33,011 nucleotides of DNA from Actinophytocola sp. Its GTDB lineage: Bacteria; Actinomycetota; Actinomycetes; Mycobacteriales; Pseudonocardiaceae. The stretch is taken from assembly GCF_009379765.1 (NCBI RefSeq), contig NZ_WHTD01000090.1, positions 1 through 33,011 on the forward strand, in the 5' to 3' direction. The position numbers were made by a program, and so were the translations under genes. Under the pieces are notes generated by a model that was given only the letters and a program-made list of their open reading frames with translations, ran no database searches and was not told the origin of the DNA. This document shows positions 18,435-27,091 of the stretch, piece by piece (positions within the stretch are counted from its first letter, which is position 1; every line of letters starts with the position of its first letter).

Positions 18435-19067
18435 TCACGACCGGGTAGCGGAGAGCTTCCGGTACGACAACACCTCGTCGACGATGCCGTAGTCCTTGGC
18501 CTCGTCAGCCGTGAGGATCTTGTCCCGCTCGATGTCCTTGCGGACCTCGTCGGCCGACTTGAGAGTGTGCCTGGCCAGCGTCGACTCCATGAGCCGCCGG
18601 ACCCGCTGGATCTCGTTGGCCTGGATCTCGAGGTCGGACACCTGGCCGTAGACGCCCTCCATCGCGGGCTGGTGGATCAGCACGCGGGCGTTGGGCAGGG
18701 CGAAGCGCTTGCCCGGCGTGCCGGCCGCGAGCAGCACGGCCGCCGCGGACGCCGCCTGGCCCAGGCAGTAGGTCACCACGTCCGGGCGGCAGAACTGCAT
18801 GGTGTCGTAGATCGCCATCAGCGAGGTGAAGGAGCCGCCCGGGGAGTTGATGTACAAGATGATGTCGCGGTCCGGGTCGACCGACTCCAGGTAGAGCAGC
18901 TGCGCCATCACGTCGTTGGCCGACGCGTCGTCGATCTGCACGCCGACGAAGATGATCCGCTCTTCGAACAGCTTGTTGTACGGGTTGGACTCCTTGACCC
19001 CGTAGCTGGTCCGCTCCACGAAGGAGGGCAGCACATACCGGGCCTGAGGTGCGTATAGGTCACTCAC
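18435..19067 (-). CDS. clpP2: ATP-dependent Clp protease proteolytic subunit ClpP2
   Basis: A 210-residue serine protease subunit. The catalytic Ser is S107 (GQAASAAAV), His is H132 (VLIHQPAMEG), and Asp is in ERDKILTADEA. With ClpP1 it forms the mixed tetradecamer used by actinobacteria. GTG at 19067 is chosen because AGGAG (19076-19080) lies 8 bases upstream; a TTG at 19073 is too close to that site. It follows clpP1 by 26 bases in one operon. Confidence 0.96.
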   Translation of the reverse strand: MSDLYAPQARYVLPSFVERTSYGVKESNPYNKLFEERIIFVGVQIDDASANDVMAQLLYLESVDPDRDIILYINSPGGSFTSLMAIYDTMQFCRPDVVTYCLGQAASAAAVLLAAGTPGKRFALPNARVLIHQPAMEGVYGQVSDLEIQANEIQRVRRLMESTLARHTLKSADEVRKDIERDKILTADEAKDYGIVDEVLSYRKLSATRS

Positions 19068-19093
19068 TGTCAAGTCTCCTAGGTCTGGCCCGG

Positions 19094-19711
19094 TCAGCGG
19101 CCGCTGCCGTTGGGGGTCTGCGTGACCCTGTTGACCACGTGGTCGACGAAGCCGTAGTCACGCGCCTCCTCGGCGGTGAACCAGCGGTCGCGGTCGGCGT
19201 CGGCGGTGATCCTCTCCACCGTCTGGCCGGTCTGGTCGGCGGTCAGCTCCGCCATCTCCAGCTTCCACTTGCCGAGGATCTCGGCGCGGATGGCGATGTC
19301 GGAAGCGGTGCCGGCGACGCCACCGGAGGGCTGGTGCATCATGATCCGCGCGTGCGGCAGGGCGTAGCGCTTGCCTGCGGTGCCGGACGAGAGCAGGAAC
19401 TGGCCCATCGACGCGGCCATGCCCATCGCCCAGGTCGCCACGTCGGGCTCGATGTGCTGCATGGTGTCGTAGATCGCCATGCCCGCCGTGACCGAGCCAC
19501 CCGGCGAGTTGATGTAGAAGGTGATCTCCTTCTCCGGGTCCTCGGCGGCCAGCAGCAGCAGCTGCGCCGTGATCCGGTTGGCGATGTCGTCGTCCACCTC
19601 GGAACCGAGGAAGACGATGCGCTCCCGGAGCAGCCGCTCGTACACGGAGTCGTTCAGGGTGAGCCCTGCGGTCCCGGACCGCATGTCGGGCATCCGCAGT
19701 GGTTGCGTCAC
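19094..19711 (-). CDS. clpP1: ATP-dependent Clp protease proteolytic subunit ClpP1
   Basis: A 205-residue ClpP subunit. Catalytic residues are S101 (GMAASMGQF), H126 (ARIMMHQPSG) and the Asp in DADRDRWFTAEEA. GTG at 19711 begins VTQPLRMPDM; the open frame upstream is not family-like. The 104-bp gap to tig contains TTCG-7-CGAA at 19754-19768, a possible regulator site for stress control of clpP1P2 (ClgR is the known actinobacterial activator), though I cannot assign it. It is the first gene of clpP1-clpP2. Confidence 0.96.
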   Translation of the reverse strand: MTQPLRMPDMRSGTAGLTLNDSVYERLLRERIVFLGSEVDDDIANRITAQLLLLAAEDPEKEITFYINSPGGSVTAGMAIYDTMQHIEPDVATWAMGMAASMGQFLLSSGTAGKRYALPHARIMMHQPSGGVAGTASDIAIRAEILGKWKLEMAELTADQTGQTVERITADADRDRWFTAEEARDYGFVDHVVNRVTQTPNGSGR

Positions 19712-19815
19712 GTCTGCCTGCTTTCGCTGGAAATGACCTTGGTCTGTCTCACGTTCGACATTAACGAAGGAGGACGCGGCGACATGCCCTGGACGGCCCA
19801 AGTTCGCTCAGAGCG

Positions 19816-21180
19816 TCACTGATCGGCTGGCGCCGGCTCGTTCTCGGCGGCCGGCTCGTCGCGCGGGCCGAACAGTTCTTCGAGATCGACGTCGTTGCCC
19901 GAGGCGTCGGAGACCGTGGCCAGGCGCACCACCGAGGCCAGCGCCTTGCCGCGCCGGACGTCGGCGAAGATCGCGCCGAGCTGGCCGGACTGCTGGGCGC
20001 GCTGGACGTACTCGTCCGGGCTGATGCCGAAGCGCTGGGCCTGGTAGATGATCCGCTCGGTGAGCTCGTTGTCGTCGACGGACACGTTCTCGGCCTCCGC
20101 GATCGAGTCCAGCACCAGCTGGGTCTTGACGGCCTTCTCGGCCTCCTCGCGGACGTCGGTGTCGAACTCCTCGCGGGTCTTGCCCTGCTCGGTGAGGAAC
20201 TCGTTGAAGCGGTCCTCGTCGTGGTCGAAGGTGTGCACCGCGTCGTGCTGGCGGCTCTCGACCTCGGACTCGACGACGCTCTCCGGCAGCGGCACCTCGG
20301 TGACCTCGAGCAAGGCCTCGAGGACCTTGTCGCGGGCCTGGACGCCCTGCTGCATGCGCTTGACGCGGGTGAGCCGCTCGCGCAGGTCGCCCCGCAGCGC
20401 GTCGACGGTGTCGAACTCGCTGGCCAGCTGGGCGAAGTCGTCGTCCGGCTCCGGGAGCTCGCGCACCTTGACGGTCTGGACGGTGACCTTGACCTCGGCG
20501 TCGCGGCCGGCGTGCTCGCCGGCGACCAGCTTGGTCGTGAAGGTCTTCGTCTCGCCGGCCGACGTGCCGATGATGGCCTCGTCGATGCCCTCGATCATCT
20601 CGCCGGAGCCGACCTCGTAGGACAGCCCGGAGGTCTTGGCCTCCTCGACCTCCTCGCCGTCGACGGTGGCCTCGAGGTCGATGGAGACGAAGTCCCCGGT
20701 CTCCGCGGCCCGGTCGACGCCGGCGAGCGTGCCGAAGCGGGCGCGCAGCTCGTCGAGCTGCTCGTCGACCTCCTCGTCGCTCAGCTCGATGTCCTCGACC
20801 GTGACCGACAGCTCACCGAACGCGGGGATGGTGATGTCGGGCCGGATGTCGACCTCGGCGGTGAAGGCCAGGTGGTCGCCGTCCTCGATCTTGGTGACCT
20901 CGATCTCCGGGCGGCCCAGGACGCGGACCTCCTCGGCGGTGATGACCTCGCTGTACTTGGCGGGGATCGCCTCGTTGACGACCTCGTCGAGGATGGGAGC
21001 GCGGCCGATCCGCTGCTCGATGACACGCGCGGGCGCCTTACCCGGCCGGAAGCCCGGGATGCGAACCTGGTTCGCGATCTTGCGGTACGCGCGGTCGAAG
21101 TTCGGCTTGAGCTCGTCGAACGGCACCTCGACGTTGATCCGGACCCGCGTCGGGCTCAGGTGCTCGACGGTGCTCTTCAA
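19816..21180 (-). CDS. tig: Trigger factor (ribosome-associated chaperone)
   Basis: A 454-residue chaperone with peptidyl-prolyl isomerase activity that binds nascent chains at the ribosome exit. The ribosome-docking signature GFRPGKAP is at residues 43-50. The FKBP-like domain (TGDFVSIDLEATVDG) and the long helical C-terminal domain (about 250-430) follow. The acidic tail ends AAENEPAPADQ. The start is TTG at 21180 with AGGAG six bases upstream. It precedes clpP1P2-clpX, the usual bacterial order, all on one strand. Confidence 0.96.
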   Translation of the reverse strand: MKSTVEHLSPTRVRINVEVPFDELKPNFDRAYRKIANQVRIPGFRPGKAPARVIEQRIGRAPILDEVVNEAIPAKYSEVITAEEVRVLGRPEIEVTKIEDGDHLAFTAEVDIRPDITIPAFGELSVTVEDIELSDEEVDEQLDELRARFGTLAGVDRAAETGDFVSIDLEATVDGEEVEEAKTSGLSYEVGSGEMIEGIDEAIIGTSAGETKTFTTKLVAGEHAGRDAEVKVTVQTVKVRELPEPDDDFAQLASEFDTVDALRGDLRERLTRVKRMQQGVQARDKVLEALLEVTEVPLPESVVESEVESRQHDAVHTFDHDEDRFNEFLTEQGKTREEFDTDVREEAEKAVKTQLVLDSIAEAENVSVDDNELTERIIYQAQRFGISPDEYVQRAQQSGQLGAIFADVRRGKALASVVRLATVSDASGNDVDLEELFGPRDEPAAENEPAPADQ

Positions 21181-21308
21181 CGTGATCTCCTAGGGCTGGT
21201 GTGACTGACACGCCCGAGGCCGACCTGAGCCGCGGGGTCCGTCCGAGTCTATGGAACTCGCCGGCTCGCGGACGCGCCGGGGGCGGCCGTGGGCCACCCC
21301 CCTGCTGG

Positions 21309-21382
21309 TCGGGCTGACAGGATTTGAACCTGCGACCCTCCGCTCCCAAAGCGGATGCGCTACCAAGCTGCGCTACAGCCCG
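21309..21382 (-). tRNA. tRNA-Pro (anticodon TGG)
   Basis: A complete 74-base cloverleaf. The acceptor stem is CGGGCTG with CAGCCCG, the D arm contains AGCTTGGTAGC, the anticodon stem is TCCGC/GCGGA around the loop TTTGGGA, and the T arm contains GGTTCAAATCC. CCA is not encoded. It lies just upstream of tig on the same strand. Confidence 0.95.
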
Positions 21383-21467
21383 CCCCCACCGGTCGTGCTC
21401 GGGGGATGCCTGGACAGCGTATCGCGGCGCGCTAGGCTGTTTCCGCAGGACGCCTCGGACGGCGTAT

Positions 21468-21541
21468 GCGGGTGTAGCTCAATGGCAGAGCCCCAGCCTT
21501 CCAAGCTGGTCATGCGGGTTCGATTCCCGTCACCCGCTCCA
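21468..21541 (+). tRNA. tRNA-Gly (anticodon TCC), integration target
   Basis: A complete cloverleaf plus encoded CCA. The acceptor stem is GCGGGTG with CACCCGC, the D arm contains AGCTCAATGGCAGAGC, the anticodon stem is CCAGC/GCTGG around CTTCCAA, and the T arm is GCGGGTTCGATTCCCGT. Its 3' part from 21498 on is duplicated exactly at 32667, so the gene was restored by the integrated element, as is usual for elements in tRNA genes. Confidence 0.95.
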
Positions 21542-21543
21542 GT
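21498..21543 (+). repeat. attL core (46-bp direct repeat)
   Basis: From CTTCCAAGCTGG in the anticodon arm to CCAGT just after the tRNA end, this is identical to 32667-32712. Similarity continues imperfectly for about 16 more bases (CTCCCCCGCAG against TTCCCCCGCAG). Confidence 0.95.
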
Positions 21544-21602
21544 ACTCCCCCGCAGCTCAGAAGGGGTGCCACCCTGTCTCGGGCAGCACTCCGTCCGGCC
21601 GT

Positions 21603-21622
21603 GGGCCATTAGCGGGCCATTA
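21603..21622. promoter_or_regulatory. Left integrase arm-type site (candidate)
   Basis: GGGCCATT occurs twice, 11 bp apart (GGGCCATTAGC then GGGCCATTA). The last three bases are the int stop codon. A 19-of-20 match lies inside the right end at 32562-32581. It is 59 bases from the attL core. Its position and symmetry fit an Int or Xis arm-binding site. Confidence 0.6.
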
Positions 21623-22795
21623 GGCCGCGTGTCCCTTGCCCTGGTCGTCGGCCTTCTGCTTGGTCTTCTTCTGGGCCTTCTTGCGGGCCGCTCGTGCCCG
21701 CCGGGTGACCGCCTTGGCGATCTCCTGGTCCCGCTCACTGGTCGCGTGCTGGTAGATCAGCGCGGCCCGCATGCTGCCGTGGCCCATCCGGTGCATGAGT
21801 TCCTTGGTGCTGGCGCCGGCCGAGGCCGCGAGGTGGTTACCGGTGTGCCGGAGGTCGTGGAAGTGGAAGCCTTCGGGCAGACCGGCCGCCTTGACCGACT
21901 CCGGCCAGCGAACCGACCGACGCCAGTTGCCACGCCTGAGCATCGCGCCCTTCTCGCCGACGAACACGAGCGCCGCATCACCGGATTCGACGAACCTGTC
22001 CAGGTGATCCGTCAGGTCGTCGACGATCAACTCGGGCAAGGCGACCGTACGAAAGCCAGCCGCGGACTTGGTCGGCCCGGCAACCATCTCCCCGGAGTTG
22101 AGCTGGGCGAGCCGCCGAGGCACCCGCACGGTCCGTTCCTCGGTGTCCACGTCACATCGGCGTAGCGCGATCAGCTCGCCCCACCGCAGCCCGGTGAAGG
22201 CGGCCGCCAGGACGAGCGCCCGGAACCGAGCCGGCATCTGGTCGGCGAGCGCGAACACCTGCGGCACGGACGCGACAGGACGCTCCGGGCTGTACTCCTG
22301 GTCCGCACCCTTGATCCGGCACGGGTTGCGCTTGATCCGCCCGTCGTCGGCCGCCGTGTTCATGATCGCGCGGAGCAGCTTGTATGCCTTGGCGATCCGG
22401 ATGTCCGACCGCCCTTCCTCAGCGAGCGTCGCCCGCCAGGACCGAACGGTGTCGGTGCCGATGTCGCCGAGCGTCAGGTGGCCGAGGAACGGCACGACGT
22501 GAAGCCGGAAGGTGCGCGCGTGCTCCTCACGGGTCCGTTCTCCGAGCTTGCGCTCTTTGATCCACCGCGTGCCGAAGTCGGTGAGCGTGATCTTGCCGAG
22601 CAACGGGTCGATCCAGTCGCTGCGCAGCATGGCCGCCTCAGTTACCGTCAACCACTGCTCAGCGTCCCGTTTGGACGGAAACGTGTTGGGCGCGTTCCTC
22701 AGCTGACCATCCGGCCCGGGATACCTGGCCTGCCATCGCCCCGAACCACGTTGCCGAGCATTCCCGAATCGCCGGTGGCCGTCCTTGTTCGCCAT
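21620..22795 (-). CDS. int: Tyrosine site-specific integrase
   Basis: A 391-residue tyrosine recombinase that inserts and excises the element at tRNA-Gly. Catalytic residues seen are R204 (TGLRWGEL), H313 and R316 (HDLRHTG), H339 (MGHGSM) and Y348 (ALIYQHAT). Residues about 70-160 form the SAM-like core-binding domain, and the first 60 residues form the arm-binding domain. The basic Lys-rich tail (RRARAARKKAQKKTKQK) is typical of AICE integrases. Its ATG overlaps the xis stop by one base (TGATG), so the two are coupled. The 3' end reaches the left arm-type repeats. Confidence 0.96.
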   Translation of the reverse strand: MANKDGHRRFGNARQRGSGRWQARYPGPDGQLRNAPNTFPSKRDAEQWLTVTEAAMLRSDWIDPLLGKITLTDFGTRWIKERKLGERTREEHARTFRLHVVPFLGHLTLGDIGTDTVRSWRATLAEEGRSDIRIAKAYKLLRAIMNTAADDGRIKRNPCRIKGADQEYSPERPVASVPQVFALADQMPARFRALVLAAAFTGLRWGELIALRRCDVDTEERTVRVPRRLAQLNSGEMVAGPTKSAAGFRTVALPELIVDDLTDHLDRFVESGDAALVFVGEKGAMLRRGNWRRSVRWPESVKAAGLPEGFHFHDLRHTGNHLAASAGASTKELMHRMGHGSMRAALIYQHATSERDQEIAKAVTRRARAARKKAQKKTKQKADDQGKGHAA

Positions 22796-23004
22796 CAGGC
22801 CACCTCCCCGAACCCACGCGCCGTGATCGGTGCGACCCGACCGGCCGCGACGAACGCGTCAAGGTCGGCCACGGCCAGGCGGACATGCCGCCCGATCTTG
22901 TGGAACGCGATCCGCCGCTCCGCGATCAGCCGCCGGACGAAGCGGACCGACGTGTTCAGGTAGTCAGCCGCCTCCGAGGCGGTCAGGTACTTGCTCATGG
23001 TCAT
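22795..23004 (-). CDS. xis: Excisionase (HTH_17 / MerR-like)
   Basis: A 69-residue DNA-binding protein with the excisionase-type winged helix: YLTASEAADYLNTSVRFVRR, then LIAERRIAFHKIGRHVRL and DLDAF. It directs Int towards excision. ATG at 23004 has a GGGGGGA ribosome site 5 bases upstream. Its stop overlaps the int start, and it follows rep by 14 bases, giving the order rep-xis-int known from pSAM2-like elements. Confidence 0.93.
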   Translation of the reverse strand: MTMSKYLTASEAADYLNTSVRFVRRLIAERRIAFHKIGRHVRLAVADLDAFVAAGRVAPITARGFGEVA

Positions 23005-23018
23005 CGCTTCCCCCCTGG

Positions 23019-24599
23019 TCAGGCCGCTTGTGGTGGAGTTGCCGAAAGTTCGCCAGCCGCGAGTAGCGCCGTGTCGTACTCGGCCCGCCATCGGATCCGT
23101 TCGGCTATCGCGTGCATGAGCAGGTGCGTCCGTGGCGGGACGTTCGGGTCGCCGGGCTGGACCTTGTGCCACACGAGCCGGCGAGGTTGTTCGGCCGGTT
23201 TCTCGATGCCTATGCCGGCGAGGGTCTGGAGCACGAAGGCACGCCGGTCGGCCTTGTGGTCGGCGAGGGTCTTCCCGGACCACTTCCGCGACACCAGCAC
23301 CCGCCGCCCTGGCAGGCCGAGCGTGGTGCGCCGGTGAGCACGGCCCTTGCAGTGCCCCGGTGTGGTCTTGGCGCCGGCGCCGAGCGGTTGGATGCCGTAG
23401 AGCAGCCAGACCGCGCAGCGCGGCGAGCACGGGGTGACGGTCAGCTGGTCGTGCAGCCGGTCGTGGTGGCGCCGCTGCCGCTCCGAGTCGGCCTCGACGA
23501 CCTCCCCGAGGGACTTCGTGAGGTACTTGGTCAGGTAGCCGACGTGCCGGCCGGCTTCCTCGGAGCCGCCGAGGATGCCTTTGGAGTGCACCTGCCGCCC
23601 GAACGCCACGACGTGCGCCGGCTCGTCGACGGCCTCCAGCGCCTCAGCCCACGGCGTGAGCGGTTGCCGGGTGTCGGGGTCGACGAACCGCTTCCCGTCC
23701 CACACGGGCAGCCGGCCATGGTCGTAGACCAGCTCGTCGTGCGCCGGCCACCACACCTGGTGGTAGGTGGCCGCGGTGACCTCCCGCAGCACCTCATGCG
23801 GCACCGACCCACGAATAGCCGCGTGCAGGTGCGGCGCCACCCGCTTCTGCGGCTCCACCGTGGCGAAGTACTGCACATCCCAGCCCACGCAGCGCCGGAG
23901 GTTCTGCCACCACCGGTCGACCAGGGAGGCGAAGTGCACCGCGTCCCGAGCCGCACGTCGATAGTCATAGCTCGACGGGTCGACCGGTGTTCCGTCGTCC
24001 CGTACCCGCCCGTAGCTGTCACAGGTGAGGGTGACGAACATGGACGGCCGGAACCGCCCCGCGAACTCCCGGCCGACGGTGCGCCGCTCGACCCGCCGCC
24101 GTGGCAGATCGGGTGCGTCCTGCCGCCGTTTCGTCGACCGCTTCCGCGCGGCTTTCGTCGGCAGCTCGATCGAGGGGAGCCGGCCGCGCATGCCGAGTTG
24201 CCGAAGTTCCTCGTCGACCGAGCGGATTTCGTCGCGCAGTTCGTCCGCGTCGCCGCCCTCGGCCTGTCGGTAGGCGGTCACCAGGTCGGCCCGCAGTGCC
24301 ATCAAGGCGGTGTGGTCCGCGCTGGGCGGGTCCGGGGTGAAGTCGGGTTCGTCGACCAGGTGCCAGCCCTCGCGGCACTGCACGAGCCGCAACGCGCGGG
24401 CCTTCCGGGCGCACGGCCCGCACTGGGATTCCACGGTGGACCCACACGGGACGGCGACGTGCCGCAGTTCGCCGGTGTCGAGGTCACCGACTTCCATGGT
24501 GAACGGCCGCACGCACACCCCGTGTTGTTCCGCGGTTGCGGTAACCACGTCAATCGCGAGTGGCTGCCGCATCCGCTCGGCCCTGCTCTGGCCGGTCAT
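23019..24599 (-). CDS. HUH-type replication initiator (RepSA-like)
   Basis: A 526-residue initiator for rolling-circle replication of the excised element. The metal-binding HUH motif is H257 and H259 in APHLHAAIRG. The nicking tyrosine region is Y355/Y359 in GYLTKYLTKS, the YxxKY arrangement of RepSA-type proteins. The N-terminus has paired cysteines (C52, C60 and C63 in QCGPCARKAR), possibly a zinc site. An Arg/Lys-rich stretch precedes the catalytic domain. ATG at 24599 overlaps the upstream gene's stop by 4 bases (ATGA). The open frame further upstream is an out-of-frame shadow of that gene. Confidence 0.9.
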   Translation of the reverse strand: MTGQSRAERMRQPLAIDVVTATAEQHGVCVRPFTMEVGDLDTGELRHVAVPCGSTVESQCGPCARKARALRLVQCREGWHLVDEPDFTPDPPSADHTALMALRADLVTAYRQAEGGDADELRDEIRSVDEELRQLGMRGRLPSIELPTKAARKRSTKRRQDAPDLPRRRVERRTVGREFAGRFRPSMFVTLTCDSYGRVRDDGTPVDPSSYDYRRAARDAVHFASLVDRWWQNLRRCVGWDVQYFATVEPQKRVAPHLHAAIRGSVPHEVLREVTAATYHQVWWPAHDELVYDHGRLPVWDGKRFVDPDTRQPLTPWAEALEAVDEPAHVVAFGRQVHSKGILGGSEEAGRHVGYLTKYLTKSLGEVVEADSERQRRHHDRLHDQLTVTPCSPRCAVWLLYGIQPLGAGAKTTPGHCKGRAHRRTTLGLPGRRVLVSRKWSGKTLADHKADRRAFVLQTLAGIGIEKPAEQPRRLVWHKVQPGDPNVPPRTHLLMHAIAERIRWRAEYDTALLAAGELSATPPQAA

Positions 24600-25009
24600 G
24601 CCGCCACCGCCCCACCATTGGTGGCCCAGCCACGCAGAACACCCAAGGCGACGCTGTGTCGGCCGCCCGGTGCCAGGTCGGCCCCGAACATGGTCTCGAC
24701 GTAGGCCACACCGCCGTAGACGGTGACCGCGAGGCCGTCGTCGAGCTGGCCAGACACGGACAGGTGCACGCGGTCGCCGGGTGGTGGCCGCCAGGCGGAC
24801 GCGGTGATCTCGGTCAGGGTGTCCGCCCACCCGAGCAGTGCGCCCGCCAGCTCGGGGAGTTCCAGGCTGTGCAGGTGCACGGTGGCGTGTTCGCCCTCGA
24901 TCGAGTTCACCGCGACCGCCACTGACGCGATCCCTGCCGCGACCGGGCGGGTGGCCAGGTGCTCACGAACTGACCCGAGTATCCGTACGAACACGTCGGG
25001 GCTGTTCAT
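24596..25009 (-). CDS. Conserved AICE hypothetical protein
   Basis: A 137-residue cytoplasmic protein of alpha/beta appearance (HATVHLHSLELPELAGALLG, DRVHLSVSGQLDDGLAVTVY). I do not recognise a domain. It overlaps both neighbours by ATGA junctions (tra upstream, rep downstream), so it is translationally coupled in the tra-rep-xis-int operon. That points to a transfer or replication accessory role, which is inference. Confidence 0.75.
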   Translation of the reverse strand: MNSPDVFVRILGSVREHLATRPVAAGIASVAVAVNSIEGEHATVHLHSLELPELAGALLGWADTLTEITASAWRPPPGDRVHLSVSGQLDDGLAVTVYGGVAYVETMFGADLAPGGRHSVALGVLRGWATNGGAVAA

Positions 25010-26508
25010 GCCGCACCCCCACTCGGCTGGTCGGCACGGTCCGGGAAGGCGACCACCTCGGCCGGCACCGGGTGCACAGGCCGGCCGGTGAGGTAGCCGA
25101 CAAGGTGGGCGAGGTGAGTGTCGGTGACGTGGAACACCCGCGCCCGCACCGGTTCCCGCCGCCCGTCCTCTTTCACCCAGGCAACGCCCGGGGTGTGTTC
25201 GGAGATCTCATGCGCGGCGGCACCCCGCTTCCGCACGCCGTCTCCGAGCACCATGTCCACCTGCGCCGGCTCATCCAGGCGCATCGCGATCCGGGTGGAG
25301 AACAGGTGCCGAAAGGCGATGATCTCCTTGCGCGGGTCCTGCAACAGCCCCAGCACACACACGCCCGGCGCCCGCCCCTGCGACGTGATCGCCTGCACCG
25401 CCCGCGTCGCCCGATCCCGCAGAGTCCGGTCGGTTTGGTAGGCGATCAGGTCGGCCAGCTCGTCGACCACGAGCAACAGGAACGGGTCACCGGACTCGGG
25501 TGTCCACATGCGACGTCGACCCCGGTAGGACTCCGCGCGGCGCTTCACTTCCTGCGCCAGCCACTCCAGCAGCGTCACCGCACGGGAGGCGTTGTCGTAC
25601 ACGACTTGTTCGAACACTTCGGGTGCCTGCCCGAGTTCCATCCCGCCCTTGGGGTCGATCCCGAACAGTGTCACCCGGCCGGCCTTGATCGCGGGGGCGA
25701 GGGCGCATGCGACGGCCCACAGCAGCGAGCCCTTACCGGCACCCGAGACGCCGCAGGTGAGCACGTGCGTGCCGAGCAACGGCAGCCGCAGCGGTTTGCC
25801 GGTCTCGGTGCGGCCGATCACGACCCGCCGCAGGTCCACACCGGTGGTGTCCTCGGGGAGAGCCGGCGCCGGGATGGAGCACTCCAGCGGGTCGGAGTGG
25901 ATGAAGTCCAGCTCCAGCCGACGCGGCTTGACCACCCGCACCCGACACGACTCCGCGTTGAACGAGTGCGCCAGCCCGGACGCGTGCAACTCCCATTGCT
26001 CGGGTGCCTGCCCCTTCACCATCCGCACCCGCACAAGGTCGCGCCAGCCCTCAGCGCGCACCCGCCCGAGCGTCGGCCGGTACTCCCGACCACGCTTGTC
26101 CTTCGTGAGGTCCGAGAGCCGCATCACCGTGCGCCAGTCCCACGCATAGACCACGAGCCGCCGGAACTCCGTCCGGACACGACGCAGCGCGACCCGGTCG
26201 AACGAGGTCCGCCAACGCCACCACCACACCGCGAGCAGGCCGAGCAGGACCGTCAGGAGCGCGCAGAACCACCACGGGCCGAGCCCGGAGTAGGACCACC
26301 AGCCGGCCACCAGCAGGCACAGCGACAGCGGGTACCGGTACACCACCCGCCCGAGTTGGTAGACGATCCAGCCGAGCAACACGACGGCCGCGACCGGAGA
26401 GAGGACGAGCTTGACCCAGCCGGGCAGCAGCGTCCACCACGGCAACCGCGGACGGGACACCTCCAACAGCGCCGGGTCAACCCACCGGGAATCCCTCTGC
26501 CGCGCCAT
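25006..26508 (-). CDS. FtsK/SpoIIIE-type DNA translocase Tra
   Basis: A 500-residue motor that moves double-stranded element DNA between mycelia. Hydrophobic segments at about 35-52 and 62-97 (KLVLSPVAAVVLLGWIVY, SLCLLVAGWW, FCALLTVLLGLLAVWWW) anchor it in the membrane. Walker A is near residues 253-261 (GVSGAGKGS) and Walker B near 344-351 (LLLVVDELADL). Other FtsK-like blocks are TLFGIDPKGGMELG and IAMRLDEPAQVDMVLG. It has the domain plan of TraSA/TraB proteins, which conjugate with this single protein and no relaxase. ATG at 26508 is preferred over GTG at 26511; the ribosome site is weak. Confidence 0.93.
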   Translation of the reverse strand: MARQRDSRWVDPALLEVSRPRLPWWTLLPGWVKLVLSPVAAVVLLGWIVYQLGRVVYRYPLSLCLLVAGWWSYSGLGPWWFCALLTVLLGLLAVWWWRWRTSFDRVALRRVRTEFRRLVVYAWDWRTVMRLSDLTKDKRGREYRPTLGRVRAEGWRDLVRVRMVKGQAPEQWELHASGLAHSFNAESCRVRVVKPRRLELDFIHSDPLECSIPAPALPEDTTGVDLRRVVIGRTETGKPLRLPLLGTHVLTCGVSGAGKGSLLWAVACALAPAIKAGRVTLFGIDPKGGMELGQAPEVFEQVVYDNASRAVTLLEWLAQEVKRRAESYRGRRRMWTPESGDPFLLLVVDELADLIAYQTDRTLRDRATRAVQAITSQGRAPGVCVLGLLQDPRKEIIAFRHLFSTRIAMRLDEPAQVDMVLGDGVRKRGAAAHEISEHTPGVAWVKEDGRREPVRARVFHVTDTHLAHLVGYLTGRPVHPVPAEVVAFPDRADQPSGGAA

Positions 26509-26839
26509 CACCGCTCACCGCCCCGGCCCGAGCCGAACTCAAGCGCAAGTACACCCGCACACCGGGCGCAGCAGGTCTCACGGGCAAGGAGCCGAGCGAA
26601 GCGCCGGCACCGGGCGCAGCGCGTTCGGGTGACCCCCACTGGCGCTGCCGATTGGTTTGGTTCTAGCCTGTTCACTGTTCATTCCCCTTGGGATGGACAG
26701 CGCAGGAGCGGACAAGGTTGCGAGCCCGGGTTCCGCTTCTGCGCCTACGGATTCGTTGCAGCACAACAAGGACATGCGCCATCGCCACACGACCCGCATG
26801 CGTTCGACTTGTCTACTTAGGACTTTTCACGCTTGTTGG
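26509..26839. promoter_or_regulatory. Non-coding leader upstream of tra, with direct repeats
   Basis: This 331-base stretch has no convincing gene and is the only large gap in the minus-strand backbone, so it should hold the tra-rep-xis-int promoter. It contains an exact 13-bp direct repeat CACCGGGCGCAGC at 26560-26572 and 26608-26620, and a tandem 7-bp repeat CTGTTCACTGTTCA at 26668-26681. The latter suits binding by the small HTH protein encoded next door. It could also contain the replication origin, although in pSAM2-type elements the origin is usually close to rep. Confidence 0.45.
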
Positions 26840-27091
26840 TCAGGAGCGGCCACCGCCCTCGTCGGCGACCAACTGCCGGTACGGGATCCCATCGCCAAAC
26901 TTCGCGGTGACCTTGGAAATCAGCATGATCCGGCCCGGCCGCATCGGGTCGATCCCGTTGACCGCGTTCCGCATCACGCCCTCGGTGATGGTGTCCTCAC
27001 CCAGCGCGCTGCACTCCTCGGCGAGCCGCGCCATCGACCAGTTGTGCTCAACCAACCACGCCCGGATCACCTCACGGCTCAAGTTCGGCAC
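26840..27091 (-). CDS. Small HTH (XRE-like) protein
   Basis: An 83-residue protein with a helix-turn-helix-like run, VIRAWLVEHNWSMARLAEEC, then GVMRNAVNGIDP. Size and place suggest a KorSA-like or accessory regulator of the downstream tra operon, whose leader begins directly after its stop. GTG at 27091 overlaps the stop of the 219-residue upstream gene by 13 bases. The fold assignment rests on pattern only. Confidence 0.65.
   Translation of the reverse strand: MPNLSREVIRAWLVEHNWSMARLAEECSALGEDTITEGVMRNAVNGIDPMRPGRIMLISKVTAKFGDGIPYRQLVADEGGGRS

Noticed and set aside
24838..26820. A 660-codon plus-strand open frame opposite tra.
   Set aside because: His/Pro/Arg-rich shadow of the FtsK-like gene, with no domain pattern.
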